Below are positions 1 through 8,646 of a stretch of DNA of 64,000 nucleotides, piece after piece. The notes beneath the pieces were generated by a model that was given only the letters and a program-made list of their open reading frames with translations, was not told the origin of the DNA and did no database searches. The stretch spans positions 2,790,001 to 2,854,000 of the forward strand of contig FNSS01000001.1 in the NCBI GenBank assembly GCA_900104855.1, given 5' to 3'. How positions within the stretch are numbered: the stretch's first letter is position 1; each line of letters opens with the position of its first letter. Position numbers and translations under genes: made by a program. Origin of the DNA: Rhizobiales bacterium GAS188 (GTDB lineage: Bacteria; Pseudomonadota; Alphaproteobacteria; Rhizobiales; Beijerinckiaceae).

Positions 1-1
1 G

Positions 2-409
2 ATCGCCGAGGGCCTCCATATCGGCAGGTTTCCGACCAGTGCCGAGCTGCGCCGGGGAAAGTTCCGCTGCGTCGTCGACCTGACGGCGGAATTCGCGGCG
101 CCGCGCTTTGCAAGTAACTTGGCAGGTCGATGGCAGTCGGTGCCGATGCTCGATCTCGTGGCACCGCCCCCGGACGCACTCATCGAAGCCGCGACCGCAA
201 TCGAGCGGGCGCGGCCACAGGGGCCGATCCTCGTCTGTTGCGCGCTCGGTTATGGGCGCAGCGTCGCCGCCGTCGCGACCTGGCTGATCCGCAGCGGGCG
301 GGCGCGAGATGTGGCCGAGGCCGCGGCACAACTGAAGGCAGCGCGGCCGAGGCTTGCCTTGTCGCGAGCTCAGCTCGCAGCCATCGCGGAGGCGGTGCGT
401 GAACCCTGA
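2..409 (+). CDS. Dual-specificity/tyrosine phosphatase domain protein (5' truncated by window edge)
   Basis: The reading frame is open from base 2, so only the C-terminal part of the protein is present. The visible 135 residues form a small dual-specificity phosphatase domain. Its P-loop has the C-x5-R signature (CALGYGRS), with the nucleophilic Cys and the phosphate-binding Arg both present. In proteobacteria this domain is often fused behind a PAP2 phosphatase in a phospholipid operon. The genes that follow (acyltransferase, CdsA) fit that setting, so the missing N-terminus may be PAP2; that part is inference. The stop codon overlaps the next gene's GTG start, indicating translational coupling. 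Confidence 0.8.
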   Translation: MAEGLHIGRFPTSAELRRGKFRCVVDLTAEFAAPRFASNLAGRWQSVPMLDLVAPPPDALIEAATAIERARPQGPILVCCALGYGRSVAAVATWLIRSGRARDVAEAAAQLKAARPRLALSRAQLAAIAEAVREP

Positions 410-845
410 GGAACGCGCCATCTGCGTGGTGATGGCGGCGCTGCTCCGGCGCGGCCGCCTGATCCATGGTCTCAGCCTGCCCGTCACCCTCCTGGCTCTC
501 GTTGCGGCGCCGCTCGTCGCGCTCGAGCTCGACATACGTCTTGGTTCGGCTGTTCTGGTCGCGACTGTGATCGCCGGGTTTTGCGAGGCGGTGCTCGCCG
601 CGCGCGTCGCCTTCGATGCCGATCTCTTCGAGCGCCTCGGCGCCGGCGACCTCGACCTTCCCACCCTCGACGCCGCGCTCGCAAGGCTGCGTCTCGCGCC
701 AGCCGCAAAGCTCGGACGGCCCCTCGATGCGCGCCTCGCCGGCGCCAGGCGCCTATTGGCGCTGCAGCTCACCGCGCTCCTCTTGCAACTCATCCTCGTT
801 ATGGCCTGGCTCGTCCTGTTCCGGCTCTCGGGAGGGCAGATATGA
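399..845 (+). CDS. Small membrane protein of the phospholipid operon, function unknown
   Basis: A protein of about 148 residues with hydrophobic segments near residues 20-55 and at the C-terminus (a Leu/Val-rich stretch before the end), so probably an inner-membrane protein. The GTG at 399 is chosen because it overlaps the upstream stop (407-409); an in-frame ATG at 432 is the alternative. Its stop overlaps the ATG of the acyltransferase. I recognise no catalytic motif. It lies between a phosphatase and an acyltransferase, so a role in membrane lipid turnover is likely but unproven. Confidence 0.65.
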   Translation: MNPEERAICVVMAALLRRGRLIHGLSLPVTLLALVAAPLVALELDIRLGSAVLVATVIAGFCEAVLAARVAFDADLFERLGAGDLDLPTLDAALARLRLAPAAKLGRPLDARLAGARRLLALQLTALLLQLILVMAWLVLFRLSGGQI

Positions 846-1510
846 TCGCCCGCTGCGCGGCGGGACTGCTCGCGGCGCTCGTCACCATTCTGGCGCGGCT
901 CGTGACCGGCGTCAGGGCCGATTGGCGGGGCTGCCTGCCGGAGCTGCGCCAGCGCATCTATTTCGCCAATCACGGCAGCCACGGCGATTTCGTGCTGGTC
1001 TGGACGGTGCTGCTGCCGAGCTTGCGCGCCGTCACACGTCCGGTCGCCGGCGCCGACTATTGGGACAGGCCCGGCTTGCGCCGCTTCATCGGCCGCAATG
1101 TCTTCAACGCCTTGATGATCGACCGCAATCCGACGCCGAGCGGGCCGCATCCGGTAGCGCTGATGGCGGAGGCGGTGCGGCAGGGCTCCTCCCTGATCCT
1201 GTTCCCGGAAGGCACGCGCAACACCACCGATCAGCCGCTATTGTCGTTCCGCAGCGGGCTCTTCCATCTCGCCAAGGCCGCAGCCGAGGTCGAGCTCGTG
1301 CCGGTCTGGATCGACAATATCGCGCGCGTGATGCCCAAGGGTGAGATGTTCCCGATCCCGCTCCTGTGCGGCGTGATCTTCGGTGAGCCGCTGCGGCTCG
1401 AAGAGGGCGAACAGAAGGACGCTTTTCTGGATCGCTCCCGTGCCGCCCTGCTGGCGCTGCGGCCCCGAGATTCCTCCAGAGAAGATTCCTCCAGGGACAT
1501 GCATCCATGA
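842..1510 (+). CDS. Lysophospholipid (1-acylglycerol-3-phosphate) acyltransferase, PlsC family
   Basis: About 222 residues. The block I acyltransferase motif NHGSHGD (NHx4D) supplies the catalytic His-Asp pair, and FPEGTRNTTD is the block III phosphate-binding motif. It would acylate lysophosphatidic acid or a similar lipid at the inner membrane; an N-terminal hydrophobic helix supports anchoring. The ATG at 842 overlaps the upstream TGA, and the gene's own stop overlaps the ATG of cdsA (ATGA at 1507-1510), so four genes are coupled in one operon. The longer in-frame extension upstream of 842 is basic shadow sequence and was rejected. Confidence 0.88.
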   Translation: MIARCAAGLLAALVTILARLVTGVRADWRGCLPELRQRIYFANHGSHGDFVLVWTVLLPSLRAVTRPVAGADYWDRPGLRRFIGRNVFNALMIDRNPTPSGPHPVALMAEAVRQGSSLILFPEGTRNTTDQPLLSFRSGLFHLAKAAAEVELVPVWIDNIARVMPKGEMFPIPLLCGVIFGEPLRLEEGEQKDAFLDRSRAALLALRPRDSSREDSSRDMHP

Positions 1511-2448
1511 ACATGCCGCGCGAGAGCTTCATGCTGTTCGGGGGCGTCGTGGCGGTGCTCCTCCTCGCCTCGGTGATCGGGGCCGTCCTGGCGAAGCGGG
1601 CGGGGCCGGAGCCCAATGCGGCGATCGAGAACCTTAATGCCCGCGTCAAGGCCTGGTGGGTGATGGTGCTGCTGATCGCGCTCGCCTTCCTGTTCGGCAA
1701 GGGCGGCGTCATCCTGCTCTTCGGCTTCGCCTCCTTCACGGCCCTGCGCGAATTCATGACGCTCACCCCGACCCGGCGCGGCGACCATTGGGCGTTGGCG
1801 GCCGTGTTCTTCGTGAGCCTGCCGCTGCAATATTATCTCGTCTGGATCGAATGGTACGGGCTCTACACCGTCTTCATCCCGGTCTATTGCTTCCTGCTCC
1901 TGCCTATCATCGCCGCATTGCGGGGCGACACCACCCATTTCCTCGAACGCATCGCCTTCGTGCAATGGGGGTTGATGATCTGCGTCTTCTGCGTGAGCCA
2001 TGCGCCGGCCCTCCTCGACTTGCCGATACCGGGCTTCGAGCAGCACAACCTGCTGCTCATCGCTTTCCTGGTGCTGGTGGTGCAGGGCTCGGACGTCCTG
2101 CAATATGTGTTCGGCAAGCTGTTCGGGCGCCACAAGGTCGCGCCTTCGCTGTCGCCCTCTAAGACCTGGGAAGGCTTGATCGGCGGCGTCGCCAGCGCCA
2201 CGGCGCTCGGCGCGGCGCTTTGGTGGATCACGCCCTTCACGCCGCTTCAGGCCGCCGCCATGGCGTTCGTCATCTGCCTGCTCGGCTTCTTCGGCGGGCT
2301 TGTCATGTCGGGCATCAAGCGCGATCGCGGCGTCAAGGATTGGGGCCGCATGATCGAAGGCCATGGCGGCATGCTCGACCGACTGGACAGCGTGATCTTC
2401 GCCGCCCCGATCTTCTTCCACATGACGCGCTACTGGTTCAGCGTATGA
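1507..2448 (+). CDS. cdsA: Phosphatidate cytidylyltransferase
   Basis: Makes CDP-diacylglycerol from phosphatidic acid and CTP. It is a 313-residue polytopic membrane protein with several hydrophobic helices. The family signature near the C-terminus is intact: SGIKRDRGVKDWG followed by GHGGMLDRLDS, which carries the metal-binding Asp residues. The start overlaps the acyltransferase stop by four bases. Acyltransferase followed by CdsA gives phosphatidic acid and then CDP-DAG, so the operon is a compact phospholipid module. It may be a second cdsA copy rather than the housekeeping one; the sequence alone cannot decide. Confidence 0.92.
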   Translation: MNMPRESFMLFGGVVAVLLLASVIGAVLAKRAGPEPNAAIENLNARVKAWWVMVLLIALAFLFGKGGVILLFGFASFTALREFMTLTPTRRGDHWALAAVFFVSLPLQYYLVWIEWYGLYTVFIPVYCFLLLPIIAALRGDTTHFLERIAFVQWGLMICVFCVSHAPALLDLPIPGFEQHNLLLIAFLVLVVQGSDVLQYVFGKLFGRHKVAPSLSPSKTWEGLIGGVASATALGAALWWITPFTPLQAAAMAFVICLLGFFGGLVMSGIKRDRGVKDWGRMIEGHGGMLDRLDSVIFAAPIFFHMTRYWFSV

Positions 2449-2487
2449 GGCTCATGCCGCGAAGGCGTGGATCCCCGCTGGCGCTGG

Positions 2488-3585
2488 TCAGGCCGCCCGA
2501 TCCGGAAACAGCGCCCGTAGGCCTTCGCGTGTCGCGGGCGCGACGCCGCGCTCGGTGATCAGGCCGGTGACGAGGCGCGACGGCGTCACGTCGAAGGCGT
2601 GATTGGCGGCCCGGGTCGCCTCGGGCGTGATGCGCACCCGCGTCATTTGCCCGTCCGGGCCGAGGCCTGCCACATGCGTGACCTCGTCGCCGGAGCGCTC
2701 CTCGATCGGGATGTCGCGCACCCCGTCCTCGACCGAAAAATCGATGGTGGGCGAGGGCAGCGCCACATAGAAGGGCACGCCATTATCCTTGGCGGCGAGC
2801 GCCTTGAGATAGGTGCCGATCTTGTTGGCGACATCGCCCTTGGCGGTCACCCGGTCGGTGCCGACGATGACGAGATCGACAAGGCCGTGCTGCATCAGAT
2901 GGCCGCCGGAATTGTCGGAGACGAGCGTATGCGGCACGCCCTGCTCGCCGAGCTCGAAAGCCGTCAGGTAGGCGCCCTGATTGCGCGGCCGCGTCTCGTC
3001 GACGAAGACATGGATGGGCAGCCCCTTCTCCTGCGCCGCATAGATCGGGCTCGTGGCGGTGCCGCGATCGACGGTCGCGAGCCAGCCCGCATTGCAATGG
3101 GTGAGCACATTGACGGGCGCGCCGCCAGCTTTCTTCGACGCGATCTCCTCGATCAGCTTGAGACCGTGCCGGCCGATCCCCTCATTGATCGCCACATCCT
3201 CATCGCAGATGGCCCGCGCTTCGGCGAAGGCCGCCTCGGCGCGCCGTGCCGGAGCCAAGGGCCGCACCCGCGCCGCCAGCCGGTCGAGCGCCCATTTGAG
3301 GTTGATGGCGGTCGGGCGCGAGCGCACCAGGAGATCATAGCCGGCGCCGAGCCCCGCATCGGACGGATCGGCGGCGAGCGCCAGCGCCAGCCCATAGGCG
3401 CCGGCCGCCCCGATCAGCGGCGCCCCGCGCACCTGCATCGAGGAAATGGCATGCGCCATCTCGCCGGACGTTGTGAGGCGCAGCCGCTCGATGCGGAACG
3501 GCAATTTGGTCTGGTCGAGGATGCCGACGCTTTTGCCGTCCTCCTCGAGCCAGATGGTGCGGGTATGGCGACCTTCGATCAGCAT
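2488..3585 (-). CDS. mtnA: S-methyl-5-thioribose-1-phosphate isomerase
   Basis: Converts methylthioribose-1-phosphate to methylthioribulose-1-phosphate in methionine salvage. It has the full family length (365 residues) with [13 protein letters not shown] near residue 55, the catalytic Cys in THCNAGWLA and the catalytic Asp in [21 protein letters not shown] strong ribosome binding site (GGAAGGAG) precedes the ATG at 3585. No other mtn gene lies alongside, so salvage is dispersed, or the enzyme serves a shunt for methylthioribose or 5-deoxyribose phosphates. It is convergent with cdsA. Confidence 0.93.
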   Translation of the reverse strand: MLIEGRHTRTIWLEEDGKSVGILDQTKLPFRIERLRLTTSGEMAHAISSMQVRGAPLIGAAGAYGLALALAADPSDAGLGAGYDLLVRSRPTAINLKWALDRLAARVRPLAPARRAEAAFAEARAICDEDVAINEGIGRHGLKLIEEIASKKAGGAPVNVLTHCNAGWLATVDRGTATSPIYAAQEKGLPIHVFVDETRPRNQGAYLTAFELGEQGVPHTLVSDNSGGHLMQHGLVDLVIVGTDRVTAKGDVANKIGTYLKALAAKDNGVPFYVALPSPTIDFSVEDGVRDIPIEERSGDEVTHVAGLGPDGQMTRVRITPEATRAANHAFDVTPSRLVTGLITERGVAPATREGLRALFPDRAA

Positions 3586-3644
3586 GGCACGGCTCCTTCC
3601 GGAAGGCCCTATCTAGGCCCGCCGGCCGACGAAGGGAAGTTCGC

Positions 3645-4430
3645 TCAGGCAATCGCCTTGATCAGCGCCATGGCGGCGGCGGGTGCCCGCACCTTGGCGC
3701 CCGAGATCATATAGATGAACACCTCGCGCTTGCCTTTGGCGGCCTCGGTGGGATCGATGCGCGGCAGGTCTTTATGCGTCTCGCCCTTCTCCCAAGCCCG
3801 GGCGCGGCTGAGCCAGGCCTTGATCTCGGCAGGCTCATAGCCAGTCTCGACCTCCTCGCGGGTGCGCTGCAGGCGCGCATAGACGAAATCGGCCGTGACA
3901 TCGGCGATGCCCGGGTATTTGTCCGAATCGGCGAAGACGATGGCGACGCCATGCCGGCGCGCCAACGCAATGAAGGCCGGTACGCAGAAGCTCTCATGGC
4001 GCACTTCGACCACATGGCGCAGGCGAACTCCGTCCTGTTCCTTGGGCAGGAGCGCCAGGAAGGCGCCGAAATCTTCCTCGTCGAATTTCTTGGTCGGCGC
4101 AAATTGCCACAGGATCGGCCCGAGCTTGTGCTTGAGCTCCGTGAGGCCGCTCGCCAGGAACTTCTCGACCGAGGAACCGGCCTCCGCCAGGATGCGGCGA
4201 TTGGTGGCGAAGCGGATGGCCTTCAGCGAGAAGACGAAATCATCCGGCGTCTCCTGCGCCCAGCGCCTGTAGGTATCGGGCTTCTGAGTCGAATAATAAG
4301 TGCCGTTGATCTCGATCGAAGTGAGCTTGCGGCTCGCATATTCGAGCTCGCGCGTCTTCGCCAGGCCATCAGGGAAGAAGCTGCCCCGCCACGGCTCGAA
4401 GGTCCAACCACCGATTCCGACCCTGATCAT
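3645..4430 (-). CDS. DUF72 domain protein (YecE-like TIM barrel)
   Basis: 261 residues from the ATG at 4430, which has GAGGGG eight bases upstream. The protein begins IRVGIGGWTFEPWRG and contains SIEINGTYYSTQKPDTYRRW and FADSDKYPGIADVTADFVYARL, the hallmarks of DUF72. The family adopts a TIM-barrel fold; its biochemical function is not established. An in-frame extension to 4646 lacks homology and is rejected. It lies downstream of the FtrB-like gene on the same strand but 249 bases away, so it probably has its own transcript. Confidence 0.88.
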   Translation of the reverse strand: MIRVGIGGWTFEPWRGSFFPDGLAKTRELEYASRKLTSIEINGTYYSTQKPDTYRRWAQETPDDFVFSLKAIRFATNRRILAEAGSSVEKFLASGLTELKHKLGPILWQFAPTKKFDEEDFGAFLALLPKEQDGVRLRHVVEVRHESFCVPAFIALARRHGVAIVFADSDKYPGIADVTADFVYARLQRTREEVETGYEPAEIKAWLSRARAWEKGETHKDLPRIDPTEAAKGKREVFIYMISGAKVRAPAAAMALIKAIA

Positions 4431-4449
4431 CTCAATTCCCCTCTTGCGA

Positions 4450-4662
4450 TCACGGCTCCGCTGATGCGCTTGCAACGCCACCGGAACCTCTTCGTTGCCA
4501 TTCCGTTTCAGTGTCGACGAAGCTGAGGAGGATCGCAATGCCGAGCGACGGCAAATCCGAATAGGCCGGCATGCGGAAACCACAGGCCAGCATATCGGGT
4601 GGGCCATCAATGCCGTGGGCCGGGGAGGGGCCGCGGCGACGCGCAAGCGCGACGCCGGGCAT
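4450..4662 (-). pseudogene. Possible remnant of a c-type cytochrome C-terminus
   Basis: A 70-codon open frame between the DUF72 gene and the FtrB-like gene. Its middle reads MPAYSDLPSLGIAILLSFV, which resembles the end of cytochrome c domains (Met ligand followed by Ala-Tyr, then an 'IAALLSFV'-like helix). No CxxCH haem motif is visible upstream, and the flanks are low-complexity. If real, it is a decayed fragment. The resemblance is short and could be chance. Confidence 0.2.
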
Positions 4663-4679
4663 TGATCGGCCAGCGGGCG

Positions 4680-5072
4680 CTATTCGGCGATCACCACGCC
4701 TTTGGCGGTGTCGGTATTGTATTCGCCGACGAACGGGTAGGTGCCGGGATCGAGGGCTCGCAGCCGCATCACGGCTTCGCTGCGCCCGGCGATCACCTTC
4801 TCGATCTTGAGCGTGGTCGAGTCGAACTCTTCCGCCGTCGAATCGAGGTTCTTGATGAGGATCTGCGTCCTCTGCCCAGCCGGGACATGGATCTCGGCCG
4901 GAGTGAAGACATGCTTCTCCAAGATGACGACGATCTGGCCGCTCTCATTCACGGGGGTGAGGCGCGAGGGCGCCGCGGGCGCACCGGCCGTCTGGGCCAG
5001 GATCGGCTCGCTTGCGAAAACCGCAAGCGAAGCCGCGAGCGCCAAAATCCCGAGCCGCATCGTCCCGCTCAT
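4680..5072 (-). CDS. Periplasmic cupredoxin, FtrB-like
   Basis: 130 residues with an N-terminal signal peptide (MRLGILALAASLAVFASEPILAQ) and a single cupredoxin-like domain containing EKHVFTPAEIHVPAGQ and a C-terminal GTYPFVGEYN segment. In FtrABCD iron-uptake systems of Bordetella and Brucella, FtrB is a periplasmic cupredoxin proposed to oxidise Fe(II) bound by FtrA before transport by FtrC. The ATG at 5072 overlaps the TAA of the upstream gene, so the two are translated together. Neither the FTR1-type permease nor the FtrD ferredoxin follows; see findings. Confidence 0.78.
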   Translation of the reverse strand: MSGTMRLGILALAASLAVFASEPILAQTAGAPAAPSRLTPVNESGQIVVILEKHVFTPAEIHVPAGQRTQILIKNLDSTAEEFDSTTLKIEKVIAGRSEAVMRLRALDPGTYPFVGEYNTDTAKGVVIAE

Positions 5073-5626
5073 TATTTCTTCGGCTTGCTCGGATAATCGA
5101 AGGTCCAGGAGACGGTGATCGGCTCCCACCAGGCCGGCACGCCCGTCGCCTTGTCGACATGGCGCAGGAAGCCGGCTTTGGAGGGCGGCGAGAGCACATA
5201 GGTGATCTTGTAGGAGCCCGGCCCGTCCATCTTGAAGTTGTTGGCATAATGGGGTCCGTCGCCGGCCGTCATCGCGGCGAGCACCTTGCTTTCCTTGTAT
5301 TTGCTGCCGGCCTTCTCGACCGTGGTGGCGATGGTCAGATAGGGAATCCAGGCATCCTCGGCAAAGCCGTGCTTCTCGTCTTTCGTCGCATGCACGTCGA
5401 TCTCGACATGGATGGCGTTCGGATCCATCGACATGCCGGGCGGATGCCGGTCCATCTCGATACCGGTGAGATAATTGGGCACGAGCTGAATGCCCTCCTT
5501 CACGACCGGCTCGCCGATATAGAACTCGGCCGCCAGCGCGGCGTTCGCGCCAAATGCCAGCCCCGCGCACAGGGCCGAAACCGCCATCACTCGTCTCACC
5601 GCAGCACCTCTCCGAAACGGCATCAT
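5072..5626 (-). CDS. Periplasmic iron-binding protein, FtrA/P19/Tp34 family
   Basis: 184 residues with a signal peptide (hydrophobic segment ending AALAAEF) and a complete Tp34/P19 domain: EFYIGEPVVKEGIQLVPNY, GIEMDRHPPGMSM (Met/His ligands), HVEIDVHATKDEKHGF and a late H in FLRHVDKATG. The family binds Cu and Fe(II) in the periplasm for high-affinity ferrous uptake. It is the first gene of a two-gene unit with the cupredoxin. ATG codons at 5626 and 5623 are both usable. Confidence 0.86.
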   Translation of the reverse strand: MMPFRRGAAVRRVMAVSALCAGLAFGANAALAAEFYIGEPVVKEGIQLVPNYLTGIEMDRHPPGMSMDPNAIHVEIDVHATKDEKHGFAEDAWIPYLTIATTVEKAGSKYKESKVLAAMTAGDGPHYANNFKMDGPGSYKITYVLSPPSKAGFLRHVDKATGVPAWWEPITVSWTFDYPSKPKK

Positions 5627-5676
5627 CGCCTGTTGGCGGGCTACGCGCCTGGCGGAGAAAGGTCAATGATTTCCGC

Positions 5677-5690
5677 TAATTATAGAATTA
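5677..5690. promoter_or_regulatory. AT-rich inverted repeat upstream of the FtrA-like gene
   Basis: TAATT-ATAG-AATTA, a perfect dyad in otherwise GC-rich DNA, about 50 bases upstream of the FtrA-like start. On the minus strand it contains a TATAAT hexamer, so it may be a -10 element overlapped by an operator. AT-rich dyads are typical of iron-response sites (Irr/ICE type) in this group, but the match to a known consensus is not exact. Confidence 0.35.
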
Positions 5691-5707
5691 TTCCAGTTCC
5701 AAACTGG

Positions 5708-6601
5708 CTACGCATTCGCCTCGACGCGCATCCAATCGAGCACGGCCTGATCATGCGGCGCCAATGCCCGGCCGGCCTTGTGGGTGATGAAATGCCCGGC
5801 CTCGCCGGCGAGCTCGATCTCCGACAGCCGCAGCAGGCGCCCCTCCGCCAGCGCCGCGTCGGCCAGAGGACGCGAGGCCAGCAGCACACCGGCGCCTGCC
5901 CTTGCGGCTTCGAACGCGACCACAAAACTGTCGCAGGTGAGGAAGGCCAGGCCGGGAGGGGGCAGGCCGGCGCAGGCGAACCAGGCGGGCCACATCTCGC
6001 GTGCGCCCGAAACCGAGAGCAGCGGCAGATGGGCCCAGTCCGCCGGCTCATGAAGACGGCGCATGAGCTCCGGCGCAGCCGCTGGCACCAGGCGCTCGAA
6101 GGTGAGACGATAGCTCTCGCGATCCGCGAACGGCCCGATGCCGAAGCGAATGTCGAAATCGATGTCGAGGTCTTCGGGCTCGCCCGCATAATCGGCCGGA
6201 ACATGGATGGTCGTGATCTCGAGCCGCGTATCCGGAAAGGCTTTGGCAAAAGCCGGCAGGCGCGGCGCCAGCCAAAGAGCCGTGAAGGAGATGGGGCTGC
6301 GGATCGTCACGACCCGGCCGGCCCGCGGCCCGAACAGCTCGGCCGTGCTGCTCGCTAATGAACGGAAGGCCGCCTGGACATGCGGCAGATAGGCGCCGCC
6401 CTCGGGTGTCAGCTCGACGCCACGCCGCAGGCGGCGGAACAGCGCGGCTCCCAAAGCCTCCTCCAGGCATTTGATGTGCTGGCTGACGGCGGCCTGCGTC
6501 AGGCCGAGCTCCTCGCCCGCGGCGGTGAAATTCTGGCGGCGAGCGGAGGCCTCGAAGCTGCGCAGCCAGGTGAGCGGGGGCAGATGCATCTGGTTTGCCA
6601 T
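5708..6601 (-). CDS. LysR-family regulator (GcvA-like), probable regulator of tmpAB
   Basis: 297 residues from the ATG at 6601. The N-terminal winged HTH reads LRSFEASARRQNFTAAGEEL and then LTQAAVSQHIKCLEEALG, followed by a LysR substrate domain. It is divergent from tmpA with 104 bases between the start codons, and a 10-bp perfect dyad starts at its own start codon. Divergent orientation and the dyad suggest autoregulation and control of tmpAB, with the phosphonate as possible inducer. A longer in-frame start at 6688 would place the HTH abnormally far in and is rejected. Confidence 0.88.
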   Translation of the reverse strand: MANQMHLPPLTWLRSFEASARRQNFTAAGEELGLTQAAVSQHIKCLEEALGAALFRRLRRGVELTPEGGAYLPHVQAAFRSLASSTAELFGPRAGRVVTIRSPISFTALWLAPRLPAFAKAFPDTRLEITTIHVPADYAGEPEDLDIDFDIRFGIGPFADRESYRLTFERLVPAAAPELMRRLHEPADWAHLPLLSVSGAREMWPAWFACAGLPPPGLAFLTCDSFVVAFEAARAGAGVLLASRPLADAALAEGRLLRLSEIELAGEAGHFITHKAGRALAPHDQAVLDWMRVEANA

Positions 6602-6634
6602 AATGAAAAAAGGGCCAATGCTCGTTTTTTCATT
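6602..6634. promoter_or_regulatory. Candidate LysR operator between regulator and tmpA
   Basis: AATGAAAAAA (6602-6611) and TTTTTTCATT (6625-6634) form a perfect 10-bp inverted repeat with a 13-base spacer. It lies directly upstream of the LysR start and about 70 bases before tmpA. The size and spacing suit a LysR-type recognition or activation site. Confidence 0.55.
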
Positions 6635-6705
6635 GTTTGTGCGATGGCAGGGCTTTTCGCAAGATCCGCAAGAATAATTCTGTGGCAACCGATGGGTGGG
6701 CTCTC

Positions 6706-7863
6706 ATGAAGGCAGACAGCATCGAGATCACGGATGGGGGGCGGGCCGCGCGCATCACCTGGACGGACGGGCAGGCGAGCCGCTTCCACGCTCTCTGGCT
6801 GCGCGACAATGCGCTCGATCCCAAGACCCGCAGCGCCGGCAACGGCCAGCGGCTGATCACCGTGCTCGACATCCCGGCCTCGACCGTCATCGGCTCGGCC
6901 TCGGTCGCGCCGAACGGCGATGTCTGCGTGAGCTTCGCGCCTGACGGCCACGAGACGATCTTCCCAGCCGCATGGCTGCGCGAACGGGTCTATGACAAGA
7001 GCGCCGCGGCCGGAAACGGCTGGGTGGCGCCCGAGATCGAGCTCTGGAACGGAAAGCTGCAAGGGAATGTGCCGACCGGCTCCTACGCGCAGCTGCGCCA
7101 GGACCGGCGCGCGCTCCGGGAATGGCTCGCCGCGGTGCGCCGCTATGGCTTCGCGATGCTCAGCGAGGTGCCGCGCCAATCCGGCAGCTTATGCGAGGTG
7201 GCCGAGCTGTTCGGCTATGTGCGGGAGACGAATTACGGGCGCTGGTTCGAAGTCAGGGCCGAGGTCAATCCCACAAATCTCGCCTACACCAATCTCGGCC
7301 TGCAGGCCCATACGGACAACCCCTATCGCGATCCCGTACCGACCCTGCAGCTCCTCTGTTGCCTCGAGAACTCGGTCGAGGGCGGGGATTCCACGGTGGT
7401 CGACGGCTTCATGGTCGCCGAGCGGCTGCGGCGGGATAATCCACGCGGCTTCGAGCTTCTCAGCCGCTATCCGGCGCGCTTCGAATATGCCGGATCGGCG
7501 GGCGTACGTCTTGGCGCCAAGCGCCCCTTCATCGAGCTCGGCCCGGACGGCGAGATGATCGCCATCCGTTTCAACAACCGCTCGGCGGCACCTTTCGTCG
7601 ATGTGGCTTATGCCGACATGCCGGATTTCTACGCCGCCTACCGGCAATTCGCCGAGATTCTCGAGGACAGCAGCATGGAGGTGACCTTCAGGCTCCTGCC
7701 CGGTGAGCTCTTCATCGTCGACAACACCCGCGTCCTGCATGCCCGCAAGAAGTTCTCCGGCAGCGGCCAGCGCTGGCTGCAGGGTTGCTACGCCGACAAG
7801 GACGGGCTGCTCTCCACTCTTGCGGCCATCGAGGCCGAAAGCTTCAGCGAGGCGGCCGAATGA
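6706..7863 (+). CDS. tmpA: 2-trimethylaminoethylphosphonate hydroxylase (TmpA-like Fe(II)/2-oxoglutarate oxygenase)
   Basis: 385 residues in the gamma-butyrobetaine hydroxylase/TauD superfamily. It has an N-terminal DUF971-like region ([17 protein letters not shown]), the iron-binding pair in [11 protein letters not shown], and the distal His with the 2-oxoglutarate Arg in [13 protein letters not shown]. Alone it could be called gamma-butyrobetaine dioxygenase. The ATGA overlap with an HD-domain oxygenase gene instead matches TmpA-TmpB, described in Leisingera, where TmpA hydroxylates C1 of 2-(trimethylammonio)ethylphosphonate. The ATG at 6706 is chosen because the domain begins directly after it. 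Substrate assignment is by context. Confidence 0.8.
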   Translation: MKADSIEITDGGRAARITWTDGQASRFHALWLRDNALDPKTRSAGNGQRLITVLDIPASTVIGSASVAPNGDVCVSFAPDGHETIFPAAWLRERVYDKSAAAGNGWVAPEIELWNGKLQGNVPTGSYAQLRQDRRALREWLAAVRRYGFAMLSEVPRQSGSLCEVAELFGYVRETNYGRWFEVRAEVNPTNLAYTNLGLQAHTDNPYRDPVPTLQLLCCLENSVEGGDSTVVDGFMVAERLRRDNPRGFELLSRYPARFEYAGSAGVRLGAKRPFIELGPDGEMIAIRFNNRSAAPFVDVAYADMPDFYAAYRQFAEILEDSSMEVTFRLLPGELFIVDNTRVLHARKKFSGSGQRWLQGCYADKDGLLSTLAAIEAESFSEAAE

Positions 7864-8468
7864 CAAAGCCAACTCTCGACGCCAGAAGCATCGTCCCCTT
7901 CCTCACCGACATCTTCGAGCGGCGCGGGGCCGAGGAATATCTCGGCGAGCCCGTGACCATGGCCGAGCACATGCTGCAAGGTGCCTGGTTCGCCGAGCAG
8001 GAGAAGGCGAGCGACGAGCTGGTGGCGGCGGCGCTGCTGCACGATATCGGCCATTTCACCAGCGAGTTCGGCACTTATTCGCCGGATGACACCGAGGACA
8101 AGCATCACGACGAGGCAGGGGCCGAGGTGCTGGCGCCGTTCTTCCCACCCATCATCACCGAATGCGTGCGCCTGCATGTCGCGGCCAAGCGCTATCTCTG
8201 CGCTACGGATCCCGGCTATCACGCCAAGCTCTCGAAAGCCTCCGCCCACACCCTTTCGCTGCAGGGCGGCCCGATGGATGCGGCGGAAGTCGCAGAATTC
8301 CGCCGAAACCCCTTCCACAATGATGCGGTGCGGGTGCGCCTCTGGGACGAAGCCGGCAAGGTCGCCGGCATGCAGACCCGCCGCTTCCGCGACTATGCGC
8401 CGCTGCTGCAGCGCGTCGTCGACCGTTTCCTCGGCAGAGGGGCGGCAGCGAGCGCTGCCAGGAGCTGA
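7860..8468 (+). CDS. tmpB: (R)-1-hydroxy-2-trimethylaminoethylphosphonate oxygenase (TmpB/PhnZ-type HD di-iron enzyme)
   Basis: 202 residues of the 'phosphonate degradation associated HD' family. LLHDIGH gives the HD pair and [11 protein letters not shown] the next ligands; [11 protein letters not shown] is the early His motif, and EEYLGEP upstream carries the Tyr/Glu that gate the mixed-valent di-iron site in PhnZ and TmpB. It cleaves the C-P bond of the TmpA product to glycine betaine and phosphate. It overlaps tmpA by four bases, so both are made together. The cytoplasmic pathway would supply betaine and phosphate. Confidence 0.82.
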   Translation: MTKPTLDARSIVPFLTDIFERRGAEEYLGEPVTMAEHMLQGAWFAEQEKASDELVAAALLHDIGHFTSEFGTYSPDDTEDKHHDEAGAEVLAPFFPPIITECVRLHVAAKRYLCATDPGYHAKLSKASAHTLSLQGGPMDAAEVAEFRRNPFHNDAVRVRLWDEAGKVAGMQTRRFRDYAPLLQRVVDRFLGRGAAASAARS

Positions 8469-8490
8469 GCTAAGCGCTCGCGCGCCTAAC

Positions 8491-8518
8491 CTTCTCCCGC
8501 TCTTTCGCGGGAGAAGGA
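8491..8518. repeat. Dispersed palindrome, single hairpin copy
   Basis: CCTTCTCCCGC and GCGGGAGAAGG flank a 6-base loop. The same arm recurs at 12057, 28456, 41593 and 41702, always between genes. Here it sits after tmpB and may end its transcript. Confidence 0.8.
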
Positions 8519-8646
8519 GAGCGCCCAGCCGCTTCGCGCCCACAGATTTCGGCTTTGCCGGGATCGCGATGGCGGCTAACCTCTCCTCTTGCTGCCGGCC
8601 AAGCCAGAAGATCTTGGGCCGCGCCGGAAGGGAGGAGGGCGACGCC

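Noticed and set aside
4450-4662. Intact cytochrome c gene
   Set aside because: There is no CxxCH motif and the frame is low-complexity on both sides; at most it is a remnant.
6706-7863. Gamma-butyrobetaine dioxygenase of carnitine metabolism
   Set aside because: The family fits, but there are no carnitine genes nearby, and the overlapping phosphonate-type HD oxygenase points to TmpA.
7981-8646. KUP protein of 859 residues starting inside tmpB
   Set aside because: The extra 222 residues are low-complexity shadow sequence of tmpB; KUP homology begins at the ATG at 8647.
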